In this document: positions 20,902 to 31,715 of the stretch, in pieces | Numbering within the stretch: the stretch's first letter is position 1 | How the letters are laid out: every line of letters starts with the position of its first letter | NCBI GenBank assembly: GCA_029204045.2 | Contig: CM055067.1 | Location: 26,734,838 to 26,798,837, forward strand | DNA from: Tillandsia leiboldiana | Lineage: Eukaryota; Streptophyta; Magnoliopsida; Poales; Bromeliaceae | DNA: 64,000 bases | Reading direction: 5' to 3' | Program-made: the position numbers and the translations under genes | The notes under the pieces: generated by a model | The model's database searches: none | The model's input: the letters and a program-made list of their open reading frames with translations, nothing else | Told to the model about the DNA's origin: nothing

Positions 20902-21714
20902 ATGGTGATCACCTGGATCATTTTTCTTCTGGCTGCTATGGTACATACGAGAGACACTGTCAAGCCCAAGAGGGCTAAGAAAGCGAAGAAAGCTAAAGAT
21001 GATTCCGATACAGAATCTAAAACAGAATCAATTGATTGGGATGAGCTTCAAGTTGAAGCAACAACTGTTCCCACTGCTTCGAAGGGAAAAGCGCCTGCGG
21101 AAACATCAAAGGCTCCGCCTACTGCTGCTGAAAAGGGCAAAGCTCCAATGGAAGAAACTTCTGGGAAGACAAAAAGAAAAAGACTTGCTCGATGGCTTGG
21201 ACGAGCTCGAGGTATTGAAATAAATGAACCATGTCAAGATGAAACAAAGAATATCCCTCAAACTAAAAACGAATCTGAAGACGAAGAAGATTGGGACACA
21301 TTTCTTACTGAAGTACAACAAGGTATTGATGAAGAAAACAAGGTTTACCTAAAGAACAAGAAGCTACTGAAGTCTTCCTCAATACTTAAGCAGCAAGCAA
21401 GGAAAAAGAATGTGCCAAGCAATGAACCTCTTGACAATTCACATTTTCTGCTAAGAAGATCTCCTCGGAATGAAGGTCAGACTGCTCCGTCAGTCGTCAC
21501 ACAACGTTCTTCAACTTCCAGAAGAATTGACCAAAAGGCAAACTTAGAGTCTTCCATCAACCAAGAACAAGATAAAATGGCTCTAGAACTCAGAAAGATG
21601 TCCAAGGACATACATCAGATGAAACAAGAGTGTTCTACGATTTCGGGAATGCTTAAAGGAATTTTGAAAAAGCTGGGCTGCACGAGCTCTGAAGACTCTG
21701 CCTCAGATGATTGA
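20902..21714 (+). CDS. SIRE-1 third ORF, internally deleted (env-like position)
   Basis: The start is MVITWIIFLLAAMVHTRDTV at 20902, with an alternative Met at 20938 (MVHTR). A lysine-rich KPKRAKKAKKAKD stretch, acidic/Ser-rich repeats with KGKAP motifs, and the basic KRKRLARWLGRARG follow. Then comes an acidic region and a coiled-coil-like tail (MALELRKMSKDIHQMKQE), ending SSEDSASDD. The central transposon-protein domain seen in SIRE-2 at 6097-6877 is absent, apparently by internal deletion, but the frame stays open. Function is unknown. The basic runs suggest nuclear or nucleic-acid targeting. The position after pol and a private promoter-like region suggest a separate mRNA. Confidence 0.72.
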   Translation: MVITWIIFLLAAMVHTRDTVKPKRAKKAKKAKDDSDTESKTESIDWDELQVEATTVPTASKGKAPAETSKAPPTAAEKGKAPMEETSGKTKRKRLARWLGRARGIEINEPCQDETKNIPQTKNESEDEEDWDTFLTEVQQGIDEENKVYLKNKKLLKSSSILKQQARKKNVPSNEPLDNSHFLLRRSPRNEGQTAPSVVTQRSSTSRRIDQKANLESSINQEQDKMALELRKMSKDIHQMKQECSTISGMLKGILKKLGCTSSEDSASDD

Positions 21715-21839
21715 CTTGTGCTGATTTCTAATAATTTTTTCTGTGCAGGTTTTTAAAGTTTTAGTTTTTAGTTTTTAGTTCTCAAACTTTTGGTACTTGA
21801 ACTGTTAACTATTCTCTCCATTTTGGTAATTTTTGGCTA

Positions 21840-21844
21840 ACTTT
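21840..21844. repeat. Target-site duplication ACTTT, left copy (solo LTR)
   Basis: ACTTT precedes TGTCACGCCCC and recurs at 26478-26482. Joining the flanks gives a continuous SIRE-1 3' region matching SIRE-2. Confidence 0.93.
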
Positions 21845-24089
21845 TGTCACGCCCCGGGGTCGAAACTGCGACCCGGGCTCGCTAACAGATCCGCCATCTG
21901 TACGAAAACTGCCGTACAGACGAAGCGTCTAGCCTACAAAAGACAAAACTACAGCTACACAGATATCAGAGCGGATAAAAAGCTGTACTATAAAATTTCT
22001 CAACTACAAAGTTGCAACAACACATAGCCTATCTCCCAAAATCAGATGATACAAATAAAAGTCCCCCTATACAACATCTACAAATCCAAATGGGAGATAG
22101 CTAACAGGAAACATAACCAACTCCCACAATCCGGGATGGTACATCTACCTCTCTCTAAAGTAACAATGCTGGTAGGGAACTATCACGCGACTCCCTGTCC
22201 TCGGTCCGTCCAGTCAAGCCCAGCAGGAACGGAAGAAAGCCTCAGCAACCTGTCACCGACAGAGGGTGTGAGAACTACATCCTACAGTAGTTCTCAGTGG
22301 GTACCGTCTCCAAGAACCACGGTCTGCCCACTAAGTCTACTAGAGGCATAAGATAATAGAAAAGACTGATGATAGTATAAATAAGCTGGAAAAGAATCTA
22401 CAGCTATCATGCCTCTATCTACTATGCTCAAAAGGAAGAGACTATGGATGATGGTATGCAGTCACTCACTGCTGACAATATGTCACAAGTACTAAGCCCA
22501 AGACGCTCTACTATGACACATGCTACACCATCACTCTCTCAGTGTAACCCAAATCTCAGCGACTGCCCCACAGGGTCCAGTCGAGTCAAGCCTGCGCCCC
22601 CTGTTGTATCAACCAGGGTGTCCCAAACGGACAAACTCGATATCTCACACAGTGACCCCATGGTAGCTCGGCCAGGGGTATCAAGCGACCTCTAGTATAT
22701 GAACTAGGCGCATCATCGCAGCCTCGTCAGGCTCGGTATCATCATCGCAGCCTCATCAGGCTCGGAATCATCAACGCACCCGGGGCGTAGCTCGAGGGGT
22801 GCGACCCCACCGAACTCAAGTATCTCAACAGTAACACTGTCTCACAAGTGGCTCCTGCAGGCTATAGTCCTCGATCAAACAGATCGGTATCTCGATGCTC
22901 AAAGCACAACTCAGTCGGAGGACCCTCCACGACTCAATCTCACAACACTGACCCGCTCAACGAAAGTTCCACACAGCTGGGACCACCGTCTCTCCCAACG
23001 GCTCCCACAAGAACACCCTACTGAACTCAACACACAACTCATGGCCGGAGATACTCCACAGCCAGATCTACGAAGGGTCCGAGACCCCAGGAGACTAACA
23101 CCTACGCCCCCAAGAAAGAGAACAGCCCTTAGAACCCAGATCACTCGAATCCGCTCGGGTGGATAAGTTTATAAGAAACCATGTCATTTATTTCAAAAAA
23201 CCATTCAATCTGAGAGAAATCCATCTTTTAATGATTTTTAGTCTTTTTAGGAAAACCCTTTGAAATCAAGTTTTATGCCCAAGCCTCGAAGAGCTAATGC
23301 CCTCGTCCTATCAAACAAGAACAGACTCAGGCAACTTTGCGAGGCTTGGAAGAAATCACTGCCTGACCAAAATCATGTATTCGTCCAAAAAAGGTTCTGG
23401 GTTCAAGGTCCTGCTAACACACGTGCACCACGATCACAACAGGGTGGTGACGAGAAGAACAGCGGAAAGGAAAACCCCGGGACCACCGTTTACCTAAAAC
23501 GGTTCCCCACGCACTAACACTGGCCTAACCCAGCCACCAGACCCCACTTGGCCCCCCGGCCCGAGTGCAACACCCGTCCCACAACACTCTGACCACTCAA
23601 CCCACTACCCGGGCGAGGAACACTATGTCCAGAAGAGTATGCAACGTGTGGGATGTCTAAAGCATAAAAGAACCTAGCCCAGATTAAGGTTCTCTATCGG
23701 TCTGGTCAAACACATCCACATATGACGGGGGTGCTAGTTAAGTTCCAAGAAAACGCTTAAACTAGCATGCAATCCTATCACAATAGAATTAGAAGGAAGC
23801 CCGTAGACTTGGAGAGAAAAACCAACCCACCTCGGAAAGCCACCAATTGCTTGTCGACACTTGCAATTGGGCTCAGCGGGACTTACCTTGCCTCCACGAG
23901 GTCCGCACGCAAAACGGAGCACGCTGCGTCCAACCACACGACCGCGCGCTCTGCGGAAGTCCCGAAACAAGCCGGCGGGTCCACGCGACGGAGAAACCAA
24001 CAACCGCCCCCGGCGGAAGCTAAAAACCACACCGCAAGCTGCCAGAAGCGAAGAAATCGCAAAATCAAACCACACAGTCAAAACCGAGC

Positions 24090-25370
24090 ATCCGACGGCG
24101 AAAAACAGCCTTCGTCGGCGAAAAACTGCTCAAAAACAGCTTGCAAAAAACCAGCGAAAACTGCGCAAAACCGCCCGCGAAATCTGCTCAAGAACCGCGC
24201 GAAACCGCTCACAAACTGCTCACGAAAAATAGCGAAACCAGCGCGAAAACTACGCGAAAACAGCGAGCGAAAACTGCGAAAACCCTTCGCGAAAATGCCT
24301 CGAAAGTCGCGCGAAAACCTGCGCGAAACTGCGCGAAAACTGCGCGAAAACGGCGAGCGAAAACTGCGAAAACCCTTCGCGAAAATACCTCGAAAGCCGC
24401 GTGAAAACCTGCGCGAAACTGGCATCAAAGCTGCCTGCGAAACCGCTCGCCAAAACTGCGAGAAACAGCGAAAATCGCGAAAAACTGCTCGCGCACGCGC
24501 CCGCCAAGCCGCTGCCAGCCAAAACCGACCGCGCGGCGCCTCACCGCGCCACGCGCGCCCGCCCGGCACGCGGCGCTACGCGCTGCCAGCACAGGGTCCG
24601 CGGCACCGCGCACGGCCCGCCCGGCCCCGCGCGGTGCGCACCCCGCGCACGGCCCGCCCGGCCCCGCGCGGTGCGCACCCCGCGCGCGGGGCCCGCGCAG
24701 CGCCCTACGCGCTGCGCGCGGCCCGCGCAGGGCATGCGGCACAGCGCGCCGCCCGCAAGGGCCTGCGCGGTGCGCGCCCTGCGCGCGGCCCTGCGGCACC
24801 GCGCGCACCATGCGCGCGGTTCGCAGGGTGCGTGCGGCCCGTGCAGCGCCCACGGCGCTGCGCGCGGCCCGCGCAGGGCCCGCGGGCCCGCGCGCAGCCC
24901 GCTCGGGCCCGCGCGGTGCGCGTCCTGCGCGCGGCCCTGCGGCACCGTGCGCACCATGCGCGCGGTCCGCAGGGTGCGCGCGGCCCGCGCAGCGCCCACG
25001 GCGCTGCGCGCGGCCCGCGCAGGGCCCGCGGCACCGCGCGCAGCCCGCTCGGGCCCGCGCGGTTCGCGCCCTGCGCGCGGCCCTGCGGCACCGCGCGCGC
25101 CTTGCGCGCGGTCTGCAGGGCACGCGCGCCCGCCGCGCGCGCACTTGCGCGCGGCCAGCAGCGCCCACGCGGCGCTGCACCAGGGCGCCGCGCCCTGGTG
25201 CTGCCCGCGCACACAGGTGGCCCGCAGGGTGCTGCCAGCCCTGCAGCACCCATGCGGCAGCTGCCACTCGCGCAGCAGCCGCGCCGGCCGCGCGTGCGCC
25301 ATTGCGCGCGCGCGGCTCCCACGGCTGCGACCCCCGCGCAAAAGAAAAGAAAAGGAAACTCAAAAACAAA
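24090..25370. repeat. GC-rich low-complexity tract inside solo LTR
   Basis: Dense GCGC, CCGCGCAGG and GCGAAAACTGCGCGAAA-type words make overlapping long open frames on both strands. The frames are rich in Ala, Arg and Pro and look like no protein. CpG density is very high for transposon DNA, which usually loses CpG by methylation-driven decay. Confidence 0.8.
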
Positions 25371-25499
25371 GTAAAATAAATCCGATAAATCCACCAAAAC
25401 GCCGAAACCCAAAAATCTGCAATTTACTTACCTCGCCGACGCTCGCCGCACGCCCACGGCGCTCTCTCGGCCACCAACGGGGAGTCCCAAAAATCCAAG

Positions 25500-25615
25500 A
25501 AGCTCCAATCCCTTTTCCTTTCTTCTTCTTCTTCTTCCTTTTCCTCTCTTTTCTTTTCCTTTCTTTCTTTCCCTCTTTCTTTCTTTCTTTCTTTCTCTCT
25601 TTTTCCTTCTCTGCT
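25500..25615 (+). repeat. CT/CTTT microsatellite-like tract
   Basis: The tract is pyrimidine-rich with runs of CTT and CTTT. On the LTR sense strand it is a purine-rich leader just downstream of the TATA box. Confidence 0.85.
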
Positions 25616-25635
25616 TCACCCCAATGCAACAGGGC

Positions 25636-25647
25636 CCTTTATAAAAA
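25636..25647 (-). promoter_or_regulatory. TATA box of solo LTR
   Basis: TTTTTATAAAGG on the minus strand lies between the 159-bp U3 repeats and the purine-rich leader, as expected for the LTR core promoter. Confidence 0.6.
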
Positions 25648-25689
25648 GAAAACAATTTAATTAATTAATTAACTTAATTCTAAAATCCC

Positions 25690-26270
25690 CACCAACTCAC
25701 TTTTTGCCTTCGGACTCTCCGCCGCTATCCGGAACCTCCCGAACTCTGCTGTAAATCGAAAATACACGCGCTCACAGCTTTTTCTCTTCAAAAAGCTCAT
25801 CCGTTGAGGCGGGGTGCTCAAATCAATTACCGGCTCCAAAATTGCCAGTTCCGACTCACTTTTTGCCTCCGGGTCCTCCGCGTCAGTCCGGAACCTCCCG
25901 AACCTCGCTGTAAATCGAAAATACACGTGTCCACAACTTTTTCTCTTCAAAAAGCTCATCCGTTGAGTCGGGGTGCTCAAATCAATTACCGGCTCCAAAA
26001 TTGCCAGTTTCGACTCACTTTTTGCCTCCGGGTCCTCCGCGTCAGTCCGGAACCTCCCGAACCTCGCTGTAAATCGAAAATACACATGTCCACAGCTTTT
26101 TCTCTTCAAAAAGCTCATCCGTTGAGTCGGGGTGCTCAAATCAATTACCGGCTCCAAAATTGCCAGTTCCGACTCACTTTTTGCCTCCGGGTCCTCCGTG
26201 TCAGTCCGGAACCTCCCGAACCTCGCTGTAAATCGAAAATACACCTGTTCCAAGTGTTCCTGAATTTCCG
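25690..26270. repeat. 159-bp tandem repeats, about 3.6 copies, in LTR U3
   Basis: The word ACTCACTTTTTGCC recurs at 25695, 25854, 26013 and 26172, a spacing of exactly 159. The units are near-identical except the outer ones. Because 159 is a multiple of three, both strands stay open for about 200 codons, but no recognisable protein results. An enhancer-like role upstream of the TATA box is possible. Confidence 0.9.
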
Positions 26271-26477
26271 GCACTCCACGGTGAAGTCGGAAATTTCCAA
26301 TCTCATCCTCAATCGGCCTACAAGGCCCGGAAAAACCCCGATTCGAGCTGGAGCTTCCGCGTTGATCCGAATCAACCCGGCATCAACTGTAAACTCAGAT
26401 GCAACATGCCCAAGGCAACTCTCTGCTCCAAGCCATCCGTGTGGTCGGCACGCTATCCAAAGACCTGGTACTCTACA

Positions 26478-26482
26478 ACTTT
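26478..26482. repeat. Target-site duplication ACTTT, right copy (solo LTR)
   Basis: This matches 21840-21844. Confidence 0.93.
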
Positions 26483-27048
26483 TGTGACAAAAAGGGGGAG
26501 AGAGAAGTATAAACAATGATACAATGTTTGTGAGAAACTTGAAACTATAGAGGTAAGTATAACCTCAACCTGAAAGGTAAGTAGAACTTCAACTTTTGGT
26601 TTTCATTTGTGTTTGAATGCATGCCTCGACTAACTATTCGACTAACTATTTGGGCATGTAATATAACTAATAAGTTGATGTTCACTAACATGACATTTGG
26701 ATTTTGATTGCATAGAAGATATGTTGGTGTTTTAACTATGATCAATTTACATATCTGAATGTATAAATGTCATGGTAAGTATAAATGAGTATAAACTTCA
26801 TCTCTGTATGTGGTTTTTGAATGATATAAAATTCTTGAGGTATCTAACGATTTCTTTTGTCAAGAATGATTTCTTTTGTAGAGAGTACAGATGTCTAAGT
26901 CTAGAGTCTGTTTTAGGAGTTTAACTCATGTATTTTATTTTGGATCTCCATTGTAAATTTTTGTTGTATGGTGATAGCAACAAAAATATCTTTTTGAATT
27001 TTCTTGAGTGGATCTATGTTTTGTCACGAAACCGCCAAAGGGGGAGAT
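26483..27048 (+). other. SIRE-1 3' non-coding region with polypurine tracts
   Basis: A tract AAAAAGGGGGAGAGAGA at about 26488-26504 and the terminal AAAGGGGGAGA at 27038-27046 flank about 530 bp without a gene. The second tract abuts the 3' LTR and is the expected plus-strand primer. SIRE-2 has the same pair. Confidence 0.75.
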
Positions 27049-27269
27049 TGTTACGGAATTTAAGTTGGCGTATTTCGTGAATTCGGTTACGTCTTGAAGA
27101 TTGAAGGTAAAGAAGGTTGGATCATGTAACTCAATCTCAAGAAAGAAGAATTCAAAAGGACCAGGTATGTTTAACTTAATATCTTTGGTGATCCGAATAC
27201 TTCTTATAGTGTAGAAACACTTGGATGAACTTGTAATTGCATAAATATCAAAAACTGGACATGGGACAT

Positions 27270-27632
27270 GTTCAGGATCCGGATCAGACTGTTCAATCCG
27301 GATCCCGAAGGTTGTTCGTTCATACACCAGTTCAATCCGAATCGTAGCTTCCTTTGATCCGGATCACGAACACTGAGTTTACCATTTTATTTGAGCGATC
27401 CGGATCAGGCTTTGCAATCCGGATCCCGAACGTTGATGTTTGGTGAACTGTATGAACGATCCGGATCAGGCACTTCGATCCGGATCCTGAACCATCGTTT
27501 TTCTGGAAACTGTTTTTCTCGCTACTGCAATCCGGATCGCCGAACTCCGATCCGGATCGTCGTCATGTAAAATTCTAGAAAAGGATAGTTTTTGATCCTT
27601 ATCTTTTTCCAAGGGTTTCTAACCTATAAATA
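27270..27632 (+). promoter_or_regulatory. SIRE-1 3' LTR promoter: palindromic decamer array and TATA box
   Basis: Nine sites of the palindrome GATCCGGATC, exact or one base off, many extended to GATCCGGATCCCGAAC, stand about 20-40 bases apart. They end about 70 bases upstream of TATAAATA at 27625-27632. As the 3' LTR it could fire into flanking DNA. Confidence 0.6.
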
Positions 27633-27925
27633 GACCCTATGATTCTTTTTCTAGGGTGAATCCAAATAATCCGAAAAAGGAGCCGCTAAACCTAAAAGCC
27701 GTCATCTTATATACGGCCTAAGATCCACATATAGAGAAGAAAGGAAATCATAGATTCTATCTTATGTTTCTTCATCTATATTGATTGATTTGATTCTAGG
27801 TTTTCATGCTCACATTTTGAGTAGAATCAAACTAATGAATACTTAGATGGTATTTCCTATCTATCTTTGATCTAAGTATTCGGCGGATCATCACCACCCA
27901 AAAAACAACGATTTACCCCAAATCG

Positions 27926-28120
27926 GCGCGTGGACTCGCGTGGCCTTGTGGATTTAAGGTGCTACCGCTCTCGTGGATTCGGAGCGAGGTACGTTCGTGG
28001 ATTCGAAGCGTGCTACCGGGTGAAGACCGTGGATTCGGTCGGACGTCGTGGACTCGACGTTGGACGCCGTGGATTCGGCGTTGGACGCAGATCGTGGATT
28101 CGAGAAGCGTCGTGGAGCGA
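27926..28120 (+). repeat. Dispersed CGTGGATTCG units in SIRE LTR R/U5
   Basis: CGTGGATTCG or near matches occur about eight times at 15-30 base spacing. All SIRE LTR copies here have them, including the truncated one at 2151-2568. They lie downstream of the TATA box, so they would be in the RNA leader. Confidence 0.75.
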
Positions 28121-28403
28121 GCGGAGAAGATCAACTAGGAGCATATGGAAAAGGTTGAGTCGTCTGTGAGTACGGTATATCACCTTGTACGTGTTTAATT
28201 CTAGTGGATTTCACCGTGTTATCGGTCCCGTGGTTTTTTACTCCGGTTTGGAGTTTTCCACGTAAAAATCTCTGCGTGTTATTTATTTTTCCGCATTGGG
28301 TTTTATATCGCAAAGATTTTTGAGTGTTTATTGTTTACACCTATTCACCCCCCTCTAGGTGTTTTTTCCCCTATTTAGATCCTATTATACATATAACCCA
28401 ACA

Positions 28404-29850
28404 CTAAATTGCTGGCAAAGTATGGTTGGGAAGGTCCAGTGAGAGACCGCTTTATAGAACGCTGGTGATCGCTATGTTGCGAGAACCAAGTAAATATGTC
28501 CTAAGGGTTAGGGCAAGAAAGGTTTACGGGCCTAGAGTAGGCTTCAGGATGCGTGGATCTCTCGATGGAGCGAGAGTTTTACTGGCGCTGTTCTGATGAA
28601 TGGGTGTAATGGCAAGGATTGCCACCGCAGGATTCGCGTGTTAATCACCAGGATGGTGAACTATTATTGTGGTGCCTCGACCCAGTTGGGAGAGTGCACA
28701 AGAGCCGTAGGGGTACGTAGGCGAATCGCTTAACGCTGAATTTTCTGCGAGTTAGCATGGGGGCGTGGGACGCCCAATTGTTTGGGTGCTCATGGAGCAC
28801 AAGTATTGTCTAGCCAGAGAGAGCTGATTAGGTGGCATAGTAGCCCTTGCCCAGTGTGGCCGGAGTTGATAGAGAGTTTGGATCGTGGATTGACGACTGG
28901 TTAGTTGGTTTTGCTCAGTGAGCATAGTGGTCGTGTGGCGACGATTAGCGGGTTCGCTTGGGGACGATCCGTGCCTGGACCATGTTTGTGGACTGTGGGT
29001 CTGTAGCCCAGTGGGCAGGCGCAGTCGGCTGTGAGAGACAGCGGCCCGAGACCTGATGGCGGGGCATGATAGAGATTTGGTCGGGACGGTAGTCCGAGCG
29101 ATGACCCGGGAACGTGGAATGCCACGTGTGAGCATTGAGGCTATTAGTACACTGAGAGTAGTACACTGAGAGTGTGATGTGACCAGGCCGTAGAGCTAGT
29201 GGTGATTGAGGTACTGTAGCTCCTAGTGGGAGTGTTGGTGTAGTAATCCTAAGTGAGGATCTACCCGTATGACGATTGGTCTGTGTGCTAGTGAGAGCCA
29301 TTATGCAGTGTTGTATTAGTTTGGGCTATATGCCCCTATTGGACCATGGTCTGTGAACCTATTAGTAGCCCGAGATGTCGGGTTAGCTGATAACCCGTGG
29401 ACTTAGAGCGCTAGCAGCGTGTGAGATAGTTGAGGAATTGTGGATTGGCCTTTGCACTCCACATTAGGCAACGGAGTGACCGGAAAATGCGGTAAATGTA
29501 ATTGGTTGCAGATGCAACCTCCTTGTGAAAGATAAAATGATCGCGAAATTAAAGTGAAGATTTCGCAAGATGAGACTTCGCCATTTGTGGCAATTGAGAG
29601 AGCAAGTGCTCAAATGTGTCTCCCACCTACTTGGTGAAAGTGGCCAGACACCAGGTCTGAGTTGTCCCTGAATTGTGATAGGGACTCATGAATGAGTTGC
29701 TCGTGTAGTCTCGGCGAGCAGGCAATTTGATGCCAGTCACAATATACAGTGAGCCAAGTAGTGAGGGCAAGATTTCCTCCCTCTCGATCAAGTAGGAGTC
29801 GAGATGTGATTCAAGTTTCGAGGACGAAACTTATTTTAAGGGGGGTAGAA
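28404..29850 (+). other. 3' internal region of a Ty3/gypsy element, no ORF recognised
   Basis: It is identified by its end: TTTCGAGGACGAAACTT followed by the purine tract TTTTAAGGGGGGTAGAA (29834-29850), the usual 3' end of chromovirus interiors, and then an LTR. I recognise no coding domain in the 1.4 kb before it. It begins abruptly at the SIRE-1 LTR end. Confidence 0.65.
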
Positions 29851-30837
29851 TGTAAGGTACCGGATTTTCGGCACATAAATAAATGTAAATAAAGATGGTA
29901 TGAAATACTATTGTTATGAAAGTTAGGGAAGTAAAGAATATTTGGACGCGAGTTGGGCCCAAATCGGGTTAAAATGGAGAGATCTAAAAATTTATTTGAG
30001 AAAGGGGGCCCAGATTTTTAGTGGAAAATTCACAGTGTCGAAAAATTCCAAAAAAATTACGGGAGCCCCGTAAATATGTTTTAAGACCACAGAAAAAGTT
30101 TCACGTTGATCGGATGCCGGATAGAGAGAACGGGCTCCGTCAATAGTGTCAGAAAATTCTGAGAAAATTTGGGGAGCTTCGTAATTATGTTTTAAGGTCA
30201 CAGTAAAAGTTTCGTGTTGATCGGATACCCGGATTGCGAGAACGGGGTCCGCCAATGATTCTAAATACAGCGAGGCTTTTGGTGGCCCAGAAATGGCCCA
30301 AACTAAAAATTTTAAATTTTTTGTGGTAAATTAAGCTGAAACGAAGCCGCCTGTCAAATTTGGACGGAAACGGACAGAGAACGGGACAAAAACGGATTCC
30401 CAAGGCGCGCGGCGCGCTGCGCAATGCGCACAGCTGGCGCGCACAGATGCGCGGGACGCGCGCCGCGTGGCGTGGGGGGCGCCGCCTGGACCCGGTGCGC
30501 GTCCTCTTCGTGGTGAACCGCTACCCGGCGGTTTCCCATTGGGCGGTCCCGTGGACCGGGTCCACGGACCACCCTCCTTCCTCATCTCCTTTTTTTTCTT
30601 TTCTTCTTCTTCCTTCTCCCCCGCAGACCTTCCCTCCTCTCTGTTCTCTTCTTCTTCTCCAACCGAGCATAGAGAGAGAGAGAGAGAAGGGAGGAAATTT
30701 CGTGAGATGGAACGGCGCGACTGTACGAGGTAAGCCCCGCACGTTATTTTTTTGGTATTTTTGGCACAGTTTTTAGGCCTCCTTTCGGTTTGGATTTGAT
30801 CCCATACCGTGTTGCATGTTAGGAACCGAGTTATACT

Positions 30838-31285
30838 GTGCCGTTTTGCTGCGCGGACTGTCGGGGGGCAATTTTGGCGCGCCTCGTTTTGCATGCCAGT
30901 TGTGGAAGAATATGCACCGTTTTGCGTGCCAATAGGAGGTACGTGCTCTGTTTTGCATGCGGGCTGGACCATTGCGCACCATTTTACGAGTAGATTCTAA
31001 TAATTTACATCGTTTCTCGTGCAGGGCTAGGAAAAATATGCACCGTTTTGCGTGCAACCCTACAGTCAGATGTGCACCGTTTTGCGTGCAGTTTCGAGGT
31101 ACGTGCACCATTTTGCGTGCAGTTCGTGTTGTCGTGCACAGTTTTGCGTGCCGACCCTAATATGTGCATCATTTCTCGTGCAGGGTCAGAAAACATGTGC
31201 ATCGTTTTGCGTGCAACCTTAAGAGAAGCATGCTCCATTTTACGTGCAAACTCGAGGGATGTGCACCGCTTTGCGTGCAAGCTCG
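30838..31285 (+). repeat. Array of CACCGTTTTGCGTGC-like words in LTR-B
   Basis: About a dozen degenerate copies of a 15-20 base unit (for example GTGCACCGTTTTGCGTGCA) are spaced roughly 35-50 bases apart, just downstream of the donor-like site at 30730. The same words follow the donor in the LTR at 53168-56528 (54405-54680) and in the solo LTR (near 23905-23930, reversed). Confidence 0.8.
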
Positions 31286-31715
31286 AGGAAACAAGTGGAA
31301 TCGCGCGGAGACCAATTGTAAGGGTCTACAAGCAATTGGGGACACCACAAGGTGGGGAATTCTGCCGAAATTGGGTGACCTCTCCCCTTGCTCCCTTGCT
31401 TTTCGATTCGAAGCATGATAGTAGCCTGTTAGAGGCGTTAGGTAATTATGATTATGATTGCCTGTGTAGATGAATTCAGATGGAAAAGTGCAACTGTTGG
31501 TTGCCAAAGATATATGATGAATATGCATGCGTAGAGATAATTATTATTTTATGAATGAGATGAAAATAATTGCATGCATGAAAAAGATTCGTTATTCATG
31601 ATTATGAGCATGTTAGGGTATAACCCTAGGAATCACGTGACATAAGGGAACACAGTTGTTTGTAGTAAGACTAGGAGAAAACCTAGTATAGGGGTTTGAC
31701 GAGTGATATCAACTT

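Larger units (their letters stand above)
21845..26477 (-). mobile_element. Ty3/gypsy solo LTR, 4.6 kb (LTR-A type)
   Basis: The two ends are LTR ends and the flanks are a 5-bp duplication (ACTTT), with one TATA box and no gag or pol between, so this is one LTR left by recombination. On the minus strand, in order, it has 159-bp U3 repeats (about 26270-25690), TATA at 25647-25636, a purine-rich leader, a donor GAG/GTAAGT at about 25434, a very GC-rich tract (25370-24100), and the TGAGAACTAC hairpin at 22296-22269. A TTTTGTAG/G acceptor-like site and terminal hairpins follow near 21940-21860. The long Ala/Arg/Pro-rich open frames in the GC-rich tract are composition artefacts. Confidence 0.9.
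2151..28403 (+). mobile_element. SIRE-1: outer Ty1/copia SIRE-type element, nested-in and defective
   Basis: The parts in order are a truncated 5' LTR (2151-2568), PBS, gag start (2602-3063), the inserted SIRE-2 (3064-15173), gag remainder (15174-16744), pol (16741-19261), a non-coding region, a third ORF (20902-21714), an inserted Ty3 solo LTR (21845-26477), a purine tract and the 3' LTR (27049-28403). The RT and RNase H residues are of the SIRE/Maximus type. Protease and the N-terminal integrase zinc region are deleted, and pol carries stops and frameshifts, so the element cannot move by itself. The 5' LTR lacks most of U3/R where Cassandra abuts it, so no flanking duplication can be checked. 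Confidence 0.85.
27049..28403 (+). mobile_element. 3' LTR of SIRE-1
   Basis: The LTR is 1355 bp, with ends TGTTACGG and CCCAACA. Nine GATCCGGATC-like decamers lie at about 27276-27557, TATAAATA is at 27625-27632, and CGTGGATTCG-type repeats lie at about 27926-28120. It differs from the SIRE-2 LTRs more than those differ from each other, so SIRE-1 and SIRE-2 are separate lineages of one family. Confidence 0.95.

Noticed and set aside
23767..25660. Very long Ala/Arg/Pro-rich open frames on both strands
   Set aside because: They lie in a GC-rich tract of an LTR, overlap each other in several frames and show no domain; they follow from base composition.
21845..26477. Full-length Ty3 element
   Set aside because: Only one TATA box, no gag or pol, and both ends are LTR ends flanked by one ACTTT duplication; it is a solo LTR.
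25669..26487. Repeat proteins of about 200 residues on both strands
   Set aside because: They arise from a 159-bp tandem repeat whose length is a multiple of three, upstream of an LTR TATA box.
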